Shown one piece after another: positions 7,200-15,144 of a stretch of 40,191 nucleotides of DNA; position 1 is the first letter of the stretch, and each line of letters starts with the position of its first letter. A program made the position numbers and the translations under genes. This stretch comes from Deltaproteobacteria bacterium (GTDB lineage Bacteria > Desulfobacterota > GWC2-55-46), in the NCBI GenBank assembly GCA_016219025.1, contig JACRCM010000076.1:1-40191 (forward strand), in the 5' to 3' direction. The notes beneath the pieces are model-generated. The model saw only the letters and a program-made list of their open reading frames with translations. It was not told where the DNA came from and did no database searches.

Positions 7200-8075
7200 C
7201 TACAGGTGCGCATCCATTATAATCGCGGCGAGCATCAGCGCGCCCGTCCAGACGTTCAGGAGAAAACCCCTCCATGCGCCCTGAGTTCCGGGGTTGAGCC
7301 TGACCTCATATACGACGACGAGGTGCGCTATCAGGGCGGCAACTGCCCCCGCGTAGTATATCATGCCTGCCCCGTGGAATAAACCTGCAACGGCAAGAAG
7401 AACCGCCACCCCCCAGTACAGCGCGGCGAGCGCGGCGTAGACCTTATCGCCGAAGAGTATCGCGGTGGATTTTATGCCTATCCGCAGGTCGTCTTCAATG
7501 TCCATGAGCGCGTAGATGGTGTCATAAGCCGTCGACCAGAGGATATTCGCGCCGAAGATGAGGAGCGGGACTATGCCGACGCTATTATTCACCGCGCTCC
7601 ACGCCATGACCGCGCCCCAGCCGAAGGCCATGCCGAGCACGGCCTGGGGCCAATGGCTCACGCGCTTTACGAACGGGTATGCCACGGCGAGCGCCATGCC
7701 TATGAAGGAAAGGAGTATCGTAAGCCTATTGAGGAAGAGGACGAGGATGAAGGCCAGGGCCGAGAGGCTGAGGAATATGAAGACGGCCTCGGCCGTGGTA
7801 AGTTCACCGCTCGGCAGGGGGCGGCTCCGGGTGCGCTCGACCCTGCCGTCGAACCTCCTGTCCGCTATGTCGTTTATGGCGCAACCGGCGCTTCGCATGA
7901 GGAAGGTGCCGAGGATGAATATCACGAGGAGCCTTAACGGCGGCTTGCCTCCGGAGGCCAGGACAAGCGACCAGAGCGTGGGGCACAGCACGAGGAGCGT
8001 CCCGTACTGCCTCGATATCCGCACGAGGCTGCCCGCGGCAACGAGTTTTCTTATCGTTAGCGCGGTCTGTCTCAT
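7200..8075 (-). CDS. ubiA: 4-hydroxybenzoate polyprenyltransferase
   Basis: Integral membrane prenyltransferase of 291 residues that attaches the polyprenyl tail to 4-hydroxybenzoate in the inner membrane. Both aspartate-rich motifs are present: NDIADRRFD (68-76) and DTIYALMDIEDD (185-196). About eight hydrophobic helices separate and follow them, as in UbiA. Its ATG overlaps the TGA of the chorismate-lyase-like gene (ATGA), so translation is coupled and the product of one enzyme feeds the next. A MenA or protohaem role is less likely because UbiC-like and UbiD genes flank it. Confidence 0.92.
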   Translation of the reverse strand: MRQTALTIRKLVAAGSLVRISRQYGTLLVLCPTLWSLVLASGGKPPLRLLVIFILGTFLMRSAGCAINDIADRRFDGRVERTRSRPLPSGELTTAEAVFIFLSLSALAFILVLFLNRLTILLSFIGMALAVAYPFVKRVSHWPQAVLGMAFGWGAVMAWSAVNNSVGIVPLLIFGANILWSTAYDTIYALMDIEDDLRIGIKSTAILFGDKVYAALAALYWGVAVLLAVAGLFHGAGMIYYAGAVAALIAHLVVVYEVRLNPGTQGAWRGFLLNVWTGALMLAAIIMDAHL

Positions 8076-8692
8076 CTATCGGCGTCCGCGGACGGTATTA
8101 TTTCCTGGCCGAATACCTCGGTCACCACGGCCTTGATCGCGCCTGGCATCCCGCTTGAGGCGCTTGATAGCACGTACCGCCGCGCCCAGAGCGGGGCGTC
8201 TCCGTCCATGCCGAGGACAATGGCCGCGCCGGGGCACCTGACGAGTCCGGCCTCTATATGCTCCTTGCTAAAGGATATCCGCCTCTGGTTGAGCACCTTA
8301 CCGAGCGGCTCGTCCCCGTACCTGTCGAGGGATTCGAGGAGGGCGCGGTCCACGAGCGAGGCGGGCATCACCGTATAGGCGAAGACGACCCTCCTGCCAT
8401 CGGCCACGAGCCATACCGACCTGTCGAATGCCTCGGCCCCGTGAGTCTCGCCGAGGAATGCGGCGGCGTCCGCGTCGAGAGAGCAAGCGCCCTTTGCGAT
8501 GACCTCGACCTTTACCTGCGCCTCAAGGAGGTGCTCCAGGTCGAGCGTAAGCGAGCCGCCGGAGGAGAGGATGAGCCTCTGATGCGGCCTCAGCCCGGCG
8601 AGCGCCCTGTCTTTGCCGCCCTTGCCGACACTTGTCCAGCCCTTGAGCCGGGTATAGGAGAATATCGCCGACATGATACTAAAAAATATCAT
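8072..8692 (-). CDS. ubiC: UbiC-like chorismate lyase
   Basis: Probable chorismate pyruvate-lyase of 206 residues, making 4-hydroxybenzoate, the first step of ubiquinone synthesis. Aligned by eye with E. coli UbiC it keeps the Arg before the LxxADG strand (Arg91 in FDRSVWLVADG), the strand-turn segment DEPLGKVL (UbiC KTPLGRYL), and the catalytic-region Glu192 in AVVTEVF (UbiC LLTELF). Where E. coli has GRTVVP this protein has AYTVMP, so a second Arg is absent. It overlaps ubiA by 4 nt. No good ribosome site precedes the ATG at 8692 or the alternative at 8674, so the start is uncertain. Confidence 0.78.
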   Translation of the reverse strand: MIFFSIMSAIFSYTRLKGWTSVGKGGKDRALAGLRPHQRLILSSGGSLTLDLEHLLEAQVKVEVIAKGACSLDADAAAFLGETHGAEAFDRSVWLVADGRRVVFAYTVMPASLVDRALLESLDRYGDEPLGKVLNQRRISFSKEHIEAGLVRCPGAAIVLGMDGDAPLWARRYVLSSASSGMPGAIKAVVTEVFGQEIIPSADADR

Positions 8693-9075
8693 AAGGACGG
8701 GCCGCGGTCAATACCGTGACAGAATTCTCCCCACTGCTTGACACGCGCAAAACCGGGGCTATAGTTGTTGCAGTTTACCCGCGGCGGATTAGCGGATTAA
8801 ATGTCAAATGGCTGTCTATAAAAAACGCTCTTTTCCCCGATCTCTGCGTCAGGCCGAAAATAAAAATGCTCACATGATTTACAAAGTAGCTCTATTTAAC
8901 GTATATGCTGCGCTTTTTATTTTCGTCCTTCCTTGACCTCGTGGAAAATAGCTGATTTTTAGAGATAGCCAAATGTGTAACCCGGCGCGGATGGAACCCT
9001 GTAATGCTCAACCTTGACGATACGGCCCGATAGAGACAGGGAGTTGTCCATAACCCACGTCAAAAAGGAGGTCGT
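8693..9075. other. Non-coding gap before the cytochrome-porin gene
   Basis: About 380 bases without a credible gene. It holds a strong forward promoter at 8738-8765, an exact copy of the 20-bp repeat core GATTTACAAAGTAGCTCTAT at 8876-8895, and AAAAAGGAGG just before the next start. No terminator or clear riboswitch was recognised. Confidence 0.6.
8738..8765 (+). promoter_or_regulatory. Sigma-70-type promoter upstream of the cytochrome-porin
   Basis: A perfect -35 TTGACA (8738-8743) and a -10 TATAGT (8760-8765) lie 16 bp apart. It points toward the cytochrome-porin gene about 310 bases downstream, which would give that transcript a long leader, or it could start a small RNA. Confidence 0.6.
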
Positions 9076-10326
9076 ATGAGAAAAGGTCTGATATTCATGG
9101 CGGTAGTCGCCTTCGTCCTTGTCGGCGCGCTCTATCAAGCAGGCGAGGCAAACGCGGCGCCGACTTTCGCGCGCCAGACGGGCATGGCGTGCGGGACCTG
9201 CCACTACCAGCACTTCCCGTCGCTCAATGCCTTCGGCAGGGCGTTCAAGTCGGGCGGCTACACGATGATCGGCGGCCAGTCCATGGTCGAGGGCGATATG
9301 CTCTCGCTCCCGGCCGTGCTCAACGCCGCGCTCATCACCAAGATCAGATATCAGAAGAGGAACGGCGACGGCGAATCCGGGTCCGCGGGCGCGCTCAACA
9401 AGGGGCAGCTCCAGTTCCCGGACGAAGGCGCTCTCCTAATCGGAGGCCGCGCCGGCGAACATATCGGTTTTCTGCTCGAAGGCCAGATAACCGACAACAC
9501 CGCGCCGTTTTTCGCCTCCTTCAAGATGCCGGTGGTATACGGCAAGGACGTGCAGTTCTCGTTCATACCGTTTACCACGGATTCGGCGGGCGCGCCTTAC
9601 GGCTTCGAGTTGCTCAACACCGGCGCGGTCAGGATGACCCGTCCGGTGGAGCACAGGACGGAGACCTCGGCGCAGCAGTACATAGGCACGGACGGCGCGG
9701 CCACCGGAGGCGCCTTTGTCGTGTCGAACGGCATGTTTTTCGCCAACTACTCCATCTGGTCTCCGACGCACGGCGCAAACTCCACCGGGCCTGAACTCAA
9801 TTATCTGAGGCTCGCGGCCACCCCTACGTTCGCCGGATGGGACTTCGGCGCGGGTATCCAGTCGTGGAGCGGCACGGCAAAGCAGCCCGGGGCGGGCGCC
9901 ACTCCGACGCGCACAATGGCAAAGGCCATAGCGTTCGACGCGCAGGCGCAGGGCACGGCCGGCCCTGTGCCCCTTGGCGTCTATTTCACCTGGGCCAAGG
10001 CCGCCAAGTCCAAGTCCGGGAAGATAGCGAACATGTATAACGCCAGCGCCAACAGGGCCAAGTCCGCATGGACGCTCGTGGCCGAGGCCGGGGTCATCCC
10101 CAATAAGCTCACCGCCCTGGCCGCTTACAGGGCGGGCAAGAACGGAGACCCGACGGGCATAGGAAAGGACAAGGACAACGCCACGACCATCGGCGCGAAC
10201 TATAACGTGGCGCAGAACGTCGAGGTGCAGCTCAATCATTCATGGTATACCGGCAACGCGAACAAGGGGAATCTCAGGTCTGACGGCAACACGCTGACCA
10301 CGCTCATGCTCTTCGCCGCGTTCTGA
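9076..10326 (+). CDS. Cyc2-like outer-membrane cytochrome c-porin fusion
   Basis: Exported monohaem protein of 416 residues. After a signal peptide (1-28, ending ANAA) comes a short cytochrome domain, TFARQTGMACGTCHYQHFPS, with one haem site C39-G-T-C42-H43, then FGRAFKSGGY. The remaining 340 residues are rich in alternating beta strands and end in Phe (MLFAAF), as outer-membrane barrels do. This layout and the FARQTG...CxxCH...FGRxFKxxGY pattern resemble Cyc2, the fused cytochrome-porin used for extracellular Fe(II) oxidation. I infer electron transfer across the outer membrane, but the substrate and direction are unproven. A strong AAAAAGGAGG site precedes the ATG, a good promoter lies about 310 nt upstream and a terminator follows, so it is probably a single-gene unit. 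Confidence 0.72.
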   Translation: MRKGLIFMAVVAFVLVGALYQAGEANAAPTFARQTGMACGTCHYQHFPSLNAFGRAFKSGGYTMIGGQSMVEGDMLSLPAVLNAALITKIRYQKRNGDGESGSAGALNKGQLQFPDEGALLIGGRAGEHIGFLLEGQITDNTAPFFASFKMPVVYGKDVQFSFIPFTTDSAGAPYGFELLNTGAVRMTRPVEHRTETSAQQYIGTDGAATGGAFVVSNGMFFANYSIWSPTHGANSTGPELNYLRLAATPTFAGWDFGAGIQSWSGTAKQPGAGATPTRTMAKAIAFDAQAQGTAGPVPLGVYFTWAKAAKSKSGKIANMYNASANRAKSAWTLVAEAGVIPNKLTALAAYRAGKNGDPTGIGKDKDNATTIGANYNVAQNVEVQLNHSWYTGNANKGNLRSDGNTLTTLMLFAAF

Positions 10327-10341
10327 AGGGCGCGGCTGCTT

Positions 10342-10385
10342 GACGCAAAAAAAAGGAGGGCGGCCCCCTCCCTTTTTTTTGCGTC
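10342..10385. terminator. Bidirectional terminator
   Basis: GACGCAAAAAAAAGGAGGG and CCCTCCCTTTTTTTTGCGTC flank a short GC loop. The stem is GC-rich with A-tracts and T-tracts on both sides, so it can end transcription in either direction. It begins 15 nt after the cytochrome-porin stop. Confidence 0.92.
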
Positions 10386-10427
10386 CGTTTATGTTAAAAT
10401 TATGAGAACCAACGCGGAGGCATCGCT

Positions 10428-11312
10428 ATGAATCCAGCATCGTCCGTAAAGCGCATGGGTCTTTCGTCTTTGTTTGTCTGGTTCCTCTGTCTCGCCGCCT
10501 TTGGCTGCGCCGGGCCGCTCAAGGTCGATTACAAGGCCGTTACCCAGGCAAAGGCATACGCCCCGGTCTCGTTCGCCATCCATGATTTCACTGACGCGAG
10601 GGGCGAACCGGGAACGCGCGCGATAGGGCGGCTCTCGGCCACGGTCTCTGACATGAACGGCGCCAGGATCGTCCTCGACGAAGACCCGGCGCAACTGGCG
10701 GCCAGGGCGTTCCGGGAGGAGTTCCGCGGCGCGGGTTACGTCGTCGCCGCCGGGGATGCGGCGAAGGACGCCGACTTCGCGCTCGACGGCCGGGTGCGGG
10801 AGTTCCGGCTCGACATCGGCGCAAGGGACGAGATAGCCATATCAATCGAGGCGTCGATTATTGAAAGAGAGACGGGCAGGGTTGTATGGTCGGGCGTGAA
10901 GACCGAGGGGGGGAGCAGGTTCGCAGGGGTGATGGGCAATTCGCGGGATACGATATCCAACTACATCTCGGCCTCGCTCGCCAGGGTGGCGTCAGGCGTG
11001 ATAAACGACGCGGGGCCGCTTATCGAAAACACGCGGCCCGCCTACCGCCCCGCGCCCGCCGCGCCTATGGCGCCGACGGTTGAAGGCGCGGCCCCGGCGG
11101 ATACGGGCAGGATGGTGGTTACGTCAGGGCCGGTTCGCGCGAAGGTCTATATCGGCGGCGTCTATCACGGGATGACACCGCTCAGGCTCGACCTGGCGCC
11201 CGGCATATACGACCTTGCGCTGAGGAGCAAGGGGCATAAGGACGCCTCTGAGAAGGTCTCGGTGCGGACAGGGCAGATGACCGAGGTTGAAATGGGGCTT
11301 GAAAAGGAGTGA
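10428..11312 (+). CDS. Lipoprotein with C-terminal PEGA domain
   Basis: Outer-envelope lipoprotein of 294 residues. A signal peptide ends in the lipobox LAAFGC (Cys27). Residues about 40-200 resemble the YajG/LPS-assembly-like fold seen in lipoproteins that report envelope state (PVSFAIHDFTDARGE, later RETGRVVWSGVKTEG). A Pro/Ala-rich linker (about 205-225) leads to a PEGA repeat of about 65 residues (VYIGGVYHGMTPLRLDLAPG), a small beta domain common in surface proteins. GGAGG lies 8 nt before the ATG. It is separated from the cytochrome-porin by a terminator. A specific function is not recognisable. Confidence 0.75.
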   Translation: MNPASSVKRMGLSSLFVWFLCLAAFGCAGPLKVDYKAVTQAKAYAPVSFAIHDFTDARGEPGTRAIGRLSATVSDMNGARIVLDEDPAQLAARAFREEFRGAGYVVAAGDAAKDADFALDGRVREFRLDIGARDEIAISIEASIIERETGRVVWSGVKTEGGSRFAGVMGNSRDTISNYISASLARVASGVINDAGPLIENTRPAYRPAPAAPMAPTVEGAAPADTGRMVVTSGPVRAKVYIGGVYHGMTPLRLDLAPGIYDLALRSKGHKDASEKVSVRTGQMTEVEMGLEKE

Positions 11313-11334
11313 GGCGCCGGGACGCGCTCAATGC

Positions 11335-11790
11335 TCACAGGGGCGGCCGGTTGAATTCGTCCATGACCCTCTTGCCGCACTCCGGGCATATCGAGTGCGT
11401 GAACTCTGCCTTCGAGTGCCTGCTTATGTAGGTCTCTATCCTGTTCCAGTAGCCCTGATCGTCGCGCACCTTCTTGCAGTAGGCGCATATCGGCAGGAGC
11501 CCGGTCAAGGTCTCCACCTTGCCGAGCGCGTCCTTTAGTTCCCCTATCAGCCTCTCTTTTTCCTCTTCGGCCCGGCGTCTCTTCCCGATGAATCTCGCGC
11601 TTATTATGCCGAGGAAGAGCATGAGCATGACCACCATGAGGCGCATGAAGAGTTCGTGGTGCGAACCCGCCGTGATGAGCATGTCGAGGAAGGATATCTC
11701 GTCGGCGCGCGGGTCGATGATGGAATCTATGACCACGAATACGGCCACGGCGATTACGCTGAGGTGTCTTATCTTGTTTTCGTCACGCAT
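11335..11790 (-). CDS. Membrane protein with double-CxxC signalling-type domain
   Basis: Protein of 151 residues from the preferred start MRDENK (the ORF track begins 23 codons earlier). Two membrane helices (about 10-27 and 48-67) are followed by a charged coiled coil (KRRRAEEEKERLIGELKDAL). Then comes a compact domain with two Cys pairs, LLPICAYCKKVRDDQGYWNR and ICPECGKRV. This ICxxCKKxRDDxGYWxxxExYI domain is often found at the C-terminus of histidine kinases and response regulators, and probably binds zinc. Here it is attached only to a membrane anchor, with no kinase or receiver domain. A TATAAT box at 11866-11871 (minus) lies just outside the long start, supporting the shorter start. 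Confidence 0.72.
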   Translation of the reverse strand: MRDENKIRHLSVIAVAVFVVIDSIIDPRADEISFLDMLITAGSHHELFMRLMVVMLMLFLGIISARFIGKRRRAEEEKERLIGELKDALGKVETLTGLLPICAYCKKVRDDQGYWNRIETYISRHSKAEFTHSICPECGKRVMDEFNRPPL

Positions 11791-11865
11791 GTCTTTATCC
11801 CGCTTCGTTCGCGTGGCGCGAAGGGCGCTAACCCGTCCACCCGGCGCGTCGGCGCGCATACTCTA

Positions 11866-11871
11866 ATTATA
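11866..11871 (-). promoter_or_regulatory. -10 element for the double-CxxC membrane protein
   Basis: A consensus TATAAT on the minus strand about 75 nt before ATG 11790. No convincing -35 was seen. Because transcription would begin near 11859, the longer ORF start there would have no leader, which favours 11790. Confidence 0.4.
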
Positions 11872-11910
11872 CCAACTATGCGGAATCCCTGCATTATTTC
11901 GGCTGGCGGT

Positions 11911-14157
11911 CTATGCGTTGAGTTTTGAGAGGTCGGCGGTCCTGAAGTAGAGGTTGCGCACCGATGAGAGGAGCGCAAGGCGGTTTTTGCGGAGTTCCGC
12001 GTCCTCGGCCATTACGAGCACCTTGTTGAAGAAGGCGTCCACCGGTTCTTTGATGGACGCGAGCGCTGCGAATACCGAGGCGTAGTCGTTGCTGCCCGCA
12101 TATCCGGCGATTAGCGGGGCGGCGCCGCGGGCCGCCTCGAAGAGGCCGCGTTCGTATTGGTCTTTGAATAGCTCGGGGTCGGGTTCCGCCGCCGAAGGCT
12201 CGACGCCCTTGAGTATGTTAGAGACGCGTTTGAAGGCGATGACCAGCCCCGGGCACGCCGGGTTCGACTTGAAACCCTCTATGGCCCTGGCCCGCGCCCC
12301 GATATCCACGATATCCACGGTATCGGCCCCGCCTGAACCCGCCGCAAGGGCCGCGTCTATGGAGTCGAAGGCCAACCCCTGTCCGAGGAGCATGTTGCGC
12401 AGGCGCTCCTTGAAAAAGTCCATTACGCCGGCCTTTATCCCGGCCTTGCGTCCGGCAACGAGCGCCTCCATGTCAACGCCCTCCTGCTGTGTCTTGCCCT
12501 TTGACACATCCCGCCCGATGACGCCGTCATGGAGCGATATCGAAATGTCAACGAGGCGCGTGAGGTTCACGCGCAGACCCTTGTCGATGATGATGGCGAT
12601 GATGCCGAGCGCGGAGCGCCGGAGGCCGTAAGGGTCCTGGCCGCCAGTCGGCGTGAGTCCGACCGAGAAGCACCCGACTATGGTGTCGAGCTTGTCCGCG
12701 ATGCTTATGACCGCGCCCGGAATGGACGCCGGAAGCTGCCCGCCTGACGCAGTCGGCAGATAATGCTCGGCAATGGCCGTTGCCACCGCCCCGGTCTCGC
12801 CGCCGCTCCTCGCGTATACGCCCCCCATTATGCCCTGCAACTTTGGGAACTCCCCGACCATGCCGGAGCACAGGTCTGCCTTGGCGAGCATGGCGGCGCG
12901 GCCAAGGACAAACTTGGAGTAGAGGCCGGGGCCGGTCTTTTCAGCTTCATAGGCCGCGGGGTTGAGACTTGGAGTCAGAAAGTCCGCGGCGCGCTCGCCC
13001 GGCTTCATCGCCTCGCAGTAGCGGATATCCGTGCCGATGGCTACGGCAAGGTTGGCGAACCTCTCCACCTTTTCGTACGACGTGCCGAGCTTTGCCTGAA
13101 AGACGACCCCCTTCAACGCCTCCACCCGCTCCGCGATCGGCTTTTTCACGTCCTGCTCGAAGTAGAATTTGGCGTCGTTGAGGCGCGCCCTGAGCACGCG
13201 CTCATTGCCCTTGCGCACGACGGATTCGTCAATGGGCCGCGTGTTGGCGACCGTTATGAAATAGGGCAGGAGGCGGCCCGTGCCGTCGGTGAGGGAAAAA
13301 TACCGCTGGTGCTCGCGCATGGCGTTGACCACCACGCCGGACGGCAGTTTCAGAAATTCGGCGTCGAATCCGCCGCGCACGACCACTGGAAATTCGGTAA
13401 GGAATGTTACCTCGTCTATGAGACCCGGATCATCCACGAGGCATCCGCCCGCGTCCTTGGCCGCCTTCTGGATGCCCTCGGTTATTATGGCCTTGCGCTC
13501 CGCAGGGTCGGCTATGACAAAGGCGGCCCTGAGTCCTTCCACGTATGAAGACGCGCCGTCCACCGGTATCGGCCGCTTGCCTGAGTGGAACCTATGGCCG
13601 AAGGTGACGGAGCCGCTTTTTATGTGCCCCCATTCAAATTCAACGGGTATGCCGCCGTAGACCGCGCAGAGCCAGTGCACGGGACGCGCGAACGAGACCT
13701 CGTGGCTGCCCCACCTCATGGATTTTGCGAAGACCTCCTGCGAGACGGTCTCTCTCAGGATGTCGGGCAGTAGGGCGAGGGTATCCCGGCCCTTTATTTC
13801 CTTTACCGCGTAAGCGTATTCGCCCTTGTCCGATGCGACCGTCTTCATGTCTTTTATCTCCACGCCCTGCGACCTGGCGAAGCCGATGAGCGCGGGTGTA
13901 GGGTTGCCGCTCGCGTCGAAGGCGGCCTTTTTTTGCGGGCCTTTTACCTCCACCGTGGCGTCGCCTTGGCGCTCATCCAAGCCCTCTGCGATAAAGGCGA
14001 GCCTGCGCGGGCCGCCCAAGGGACGGATGGAGGCGCAGTTGAGCCTGTTCGCCTCGAACGTCTTTCGCAGGAACGCCTCAAGGGACGCAAGCGCCTTAGG
14101 TATAAAGGCCGCCGGGAGTTCCTCAGTGCCGATCTCGAATATCAGGTCTTTTGCCAT
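11911..14157 (-). CDS. glyS: Glycyl-tRNA synthetase beta subunit
   Basis: Beta subunit (748 residues) of the tetrameric bacterial glycyl-tRNA synthetase, which supplies tRNA binding for glycine charging. The start MAKDLIFEIGTEELPAAFI is the family's hallmark; the ORF track's 19 extra N-terminal residues are spurious. Further landmarks are GGPRRLAF, FARPVHWLCAVYGG, the HD-domain segment around VFQAKLGTSYEKVERF, and GGQDPYGLRRSALGI. The C-terminal region resembles a DALR-type anticodon-binding domain. A possible promoter, TTGAAA-16-TAGATT, lies in the short divergent region before era. The alpha subunit glyQ, usually immediately upstream, is not here. Confidence 0.96.
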   Translation of the reverse strand: MAKDLIFEIGTEELPAAFIPKALASLEAFLRKTFEANRLNCASIRPLGGPRRLAFIAEGLDERQGDATVEVKGPQKKAAFDASGNPTPALIGFARSQGVEIKDMKTVASDKGEYAYAVKEIKGRDTLALLPDILRETVSQEVFAKSMRWGSHEVSFARPVHWLCAVYGGIPVEFEWGHIKSGSVTFGHRFHSGKRPIPVDGASSYVEGLRAAFVIADPAERKAIITEGIQKAAKDAGGCLVDDPGLIDEVTFLTEFPVVVRGGFDAEFLKLPSGVVVNAMREHQRYFSLTDGTGRLLPYFITVANTRPIDESVVRKGNERVLRARLNDAKFYFEQDVKKPIAERVEALKGVVFQAKLGTSYEKVERFANLAVAIGTDIRYCEAMKPGERAADFLTPSLNPAAYEAEKTGPGLYSKFVLGRAAMLAKADLCSGMVGEFPKLQGIMGGVYARSGGETGAVATAIAEHYLPTASGGQLPASIPGAVISIADKLDTIVGCFSVGLTPTGGQDPYGLRRSALGIIAIIIDKGLRVNLTRLVDISISLHDGVIGRDVSKGKTQQEGVDMEALVAGRKAGIKAGVMDFFKERLRNMLLGQGLAFDSIDAALAAGSGGADTVDIVDIGARARAIEGFKSNPACPGLVIAFKRVSNILKGVEPSAAEPDPELFKDQYERGLFEAARGAAPLIAGYAGSNDYASVFAALASIKEPVDAFFNKVLVMAEDAELRKNRLALLSSVRNLYFRTADLSKLNA

Positions 14158-14226
14158 ACCATGTAATCTATCAGAAGAGGGAAAATTTTCAATACCTTTT
14201 TGCGGACTGGGCATCCGCCTTTAATT

Positions 14227-14256
14227 TTGACAGGCCGGCCTTCTTAGTGGTATGCT
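14227..14256 (+). promoter_or_regulatory. Promoter of the era-der-yihY unit
   Basis: TTGACA (14227-14232) and TATGCT (14251-14256) are 18 bp apart. The -10 ends 6 nt before the era ATG, and no Shine-Dalgarno sequence lies between, so the message may be leaderless. Confidence 0.6.
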
Positions 14257-14262
14257 CATCCG

Positions 14263-15144
14263 ATGTTCCGCTCAGGCTTCATAGCCATAGTAGGGCTGCC
14301 CAACGTCGGCAAATCCACTCTCCTGAACGCGCTTATCGGAGAGAAGATTTCCATCGTATCCAAGCGCCCACAGACCACGCGCAACACCGTTACCGGCGTG
14401 GTGAACCGGCCCGGCGCGCAGATGATATTCATCGACACGCCGGGCATCCACGAGGCCAGGGGGCTATTGAACGAGCGCATGGTCAGGGAGGCCCTCTCCG
14501 CGCTCAAATCCGCCGACGCGGTGGTCTACATGGTGGAGCCGTGGAAGGGAGTAACCGGCGAAGACCGCATGATAATAAAGAACCTCGGCAGGCTCTCCTG
14601 CCCGGTGGCGCTGGCGATAAACAAGACGGACGCCGTGGCTAAGGAGAGGATTTTGCCGCTCATAGCCGAGTTTTCCGCCCTCTATCCGTTCAAGGACATC
14701 GTCCCGGTATCCGCCCTTAAAAACGACGGCGTCGATACGCTCGCTGGCGTCATCGAAGGCGTCCTGCCCGAAGGCCCGAGGTATTTCTCGGATGACGCCA
14801 TAACCGACGTGCCTGAGCGGGTAATAGCCGCCGAGATGATAAGGGAGAAGGTCTTTACGTTCGTCTCGCAGGAGGTGCCGTACTCGACGGGCGTCGTGGT
14901 CGAGGGCTTCAAGGAGAAGAAGGGCAGGGGCGTGGTGGTGATACAGGCCGCGATAAACGTCGAGCGCGAGGGACAGAAGGGGATTGTCATCGGCAAGGGC
15001 GGGGCCATGCTCAAGCGCATAGGCACCGCCGCAAGAAAAGACATCGAGGCCCTGCTCGGCGCAAAGGTCTTCCTCGAACTCTTCGTCCGCGTAAACCCCG
15101 GCTGGACGAGGAAGGCCGGGGAGATAAGGGAGTTCGGTCACTGA
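14263..15144 (+). CDS. era: GTPase Era
   Basis: Ribosome-assembly GTPase of 293 residues that binds the 3' end of 16S rRNA and helps 30S maturation. The G domain shows G1 GLPNVGKS (11-18), G3 DTPG, and G4 NKTD. The C-terminal KH domain carries GIVIGKGGAMLKRIG. Length is normal (E. coli 301). The stop overlaps the der start by one base (TGATG), so the two GTPases are translated together. The start has no ribosome site, but MFRSGFIAIVG is where Era should begin. Confidence 0.96.
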   Translation: MFRSGFIAIVGLPNVGKSTLLNALIGEKISIVSKRPQTTRNTVTGVVNRPGAQMIFIDTPGIHEARGLLNERMVREALSALKSADAVVYMVEPWKGVTGEDRMIIKNLGRLSCPVALAINKTDAVAKERILPLIAEFSALYPFKDIVPVSALKNDGVDTLAGVIEGVLPEGPRYFSDDAITDVPERVIAAEMIREKVFTFVSQEVPYSTGVVVEGFKEKKGRGVVVIQAAINVEREGQKGIVIGKGGAMLKRIGTAARKDIEALLGAKVFLELFVRVNPGWTRKAGEIREFGH

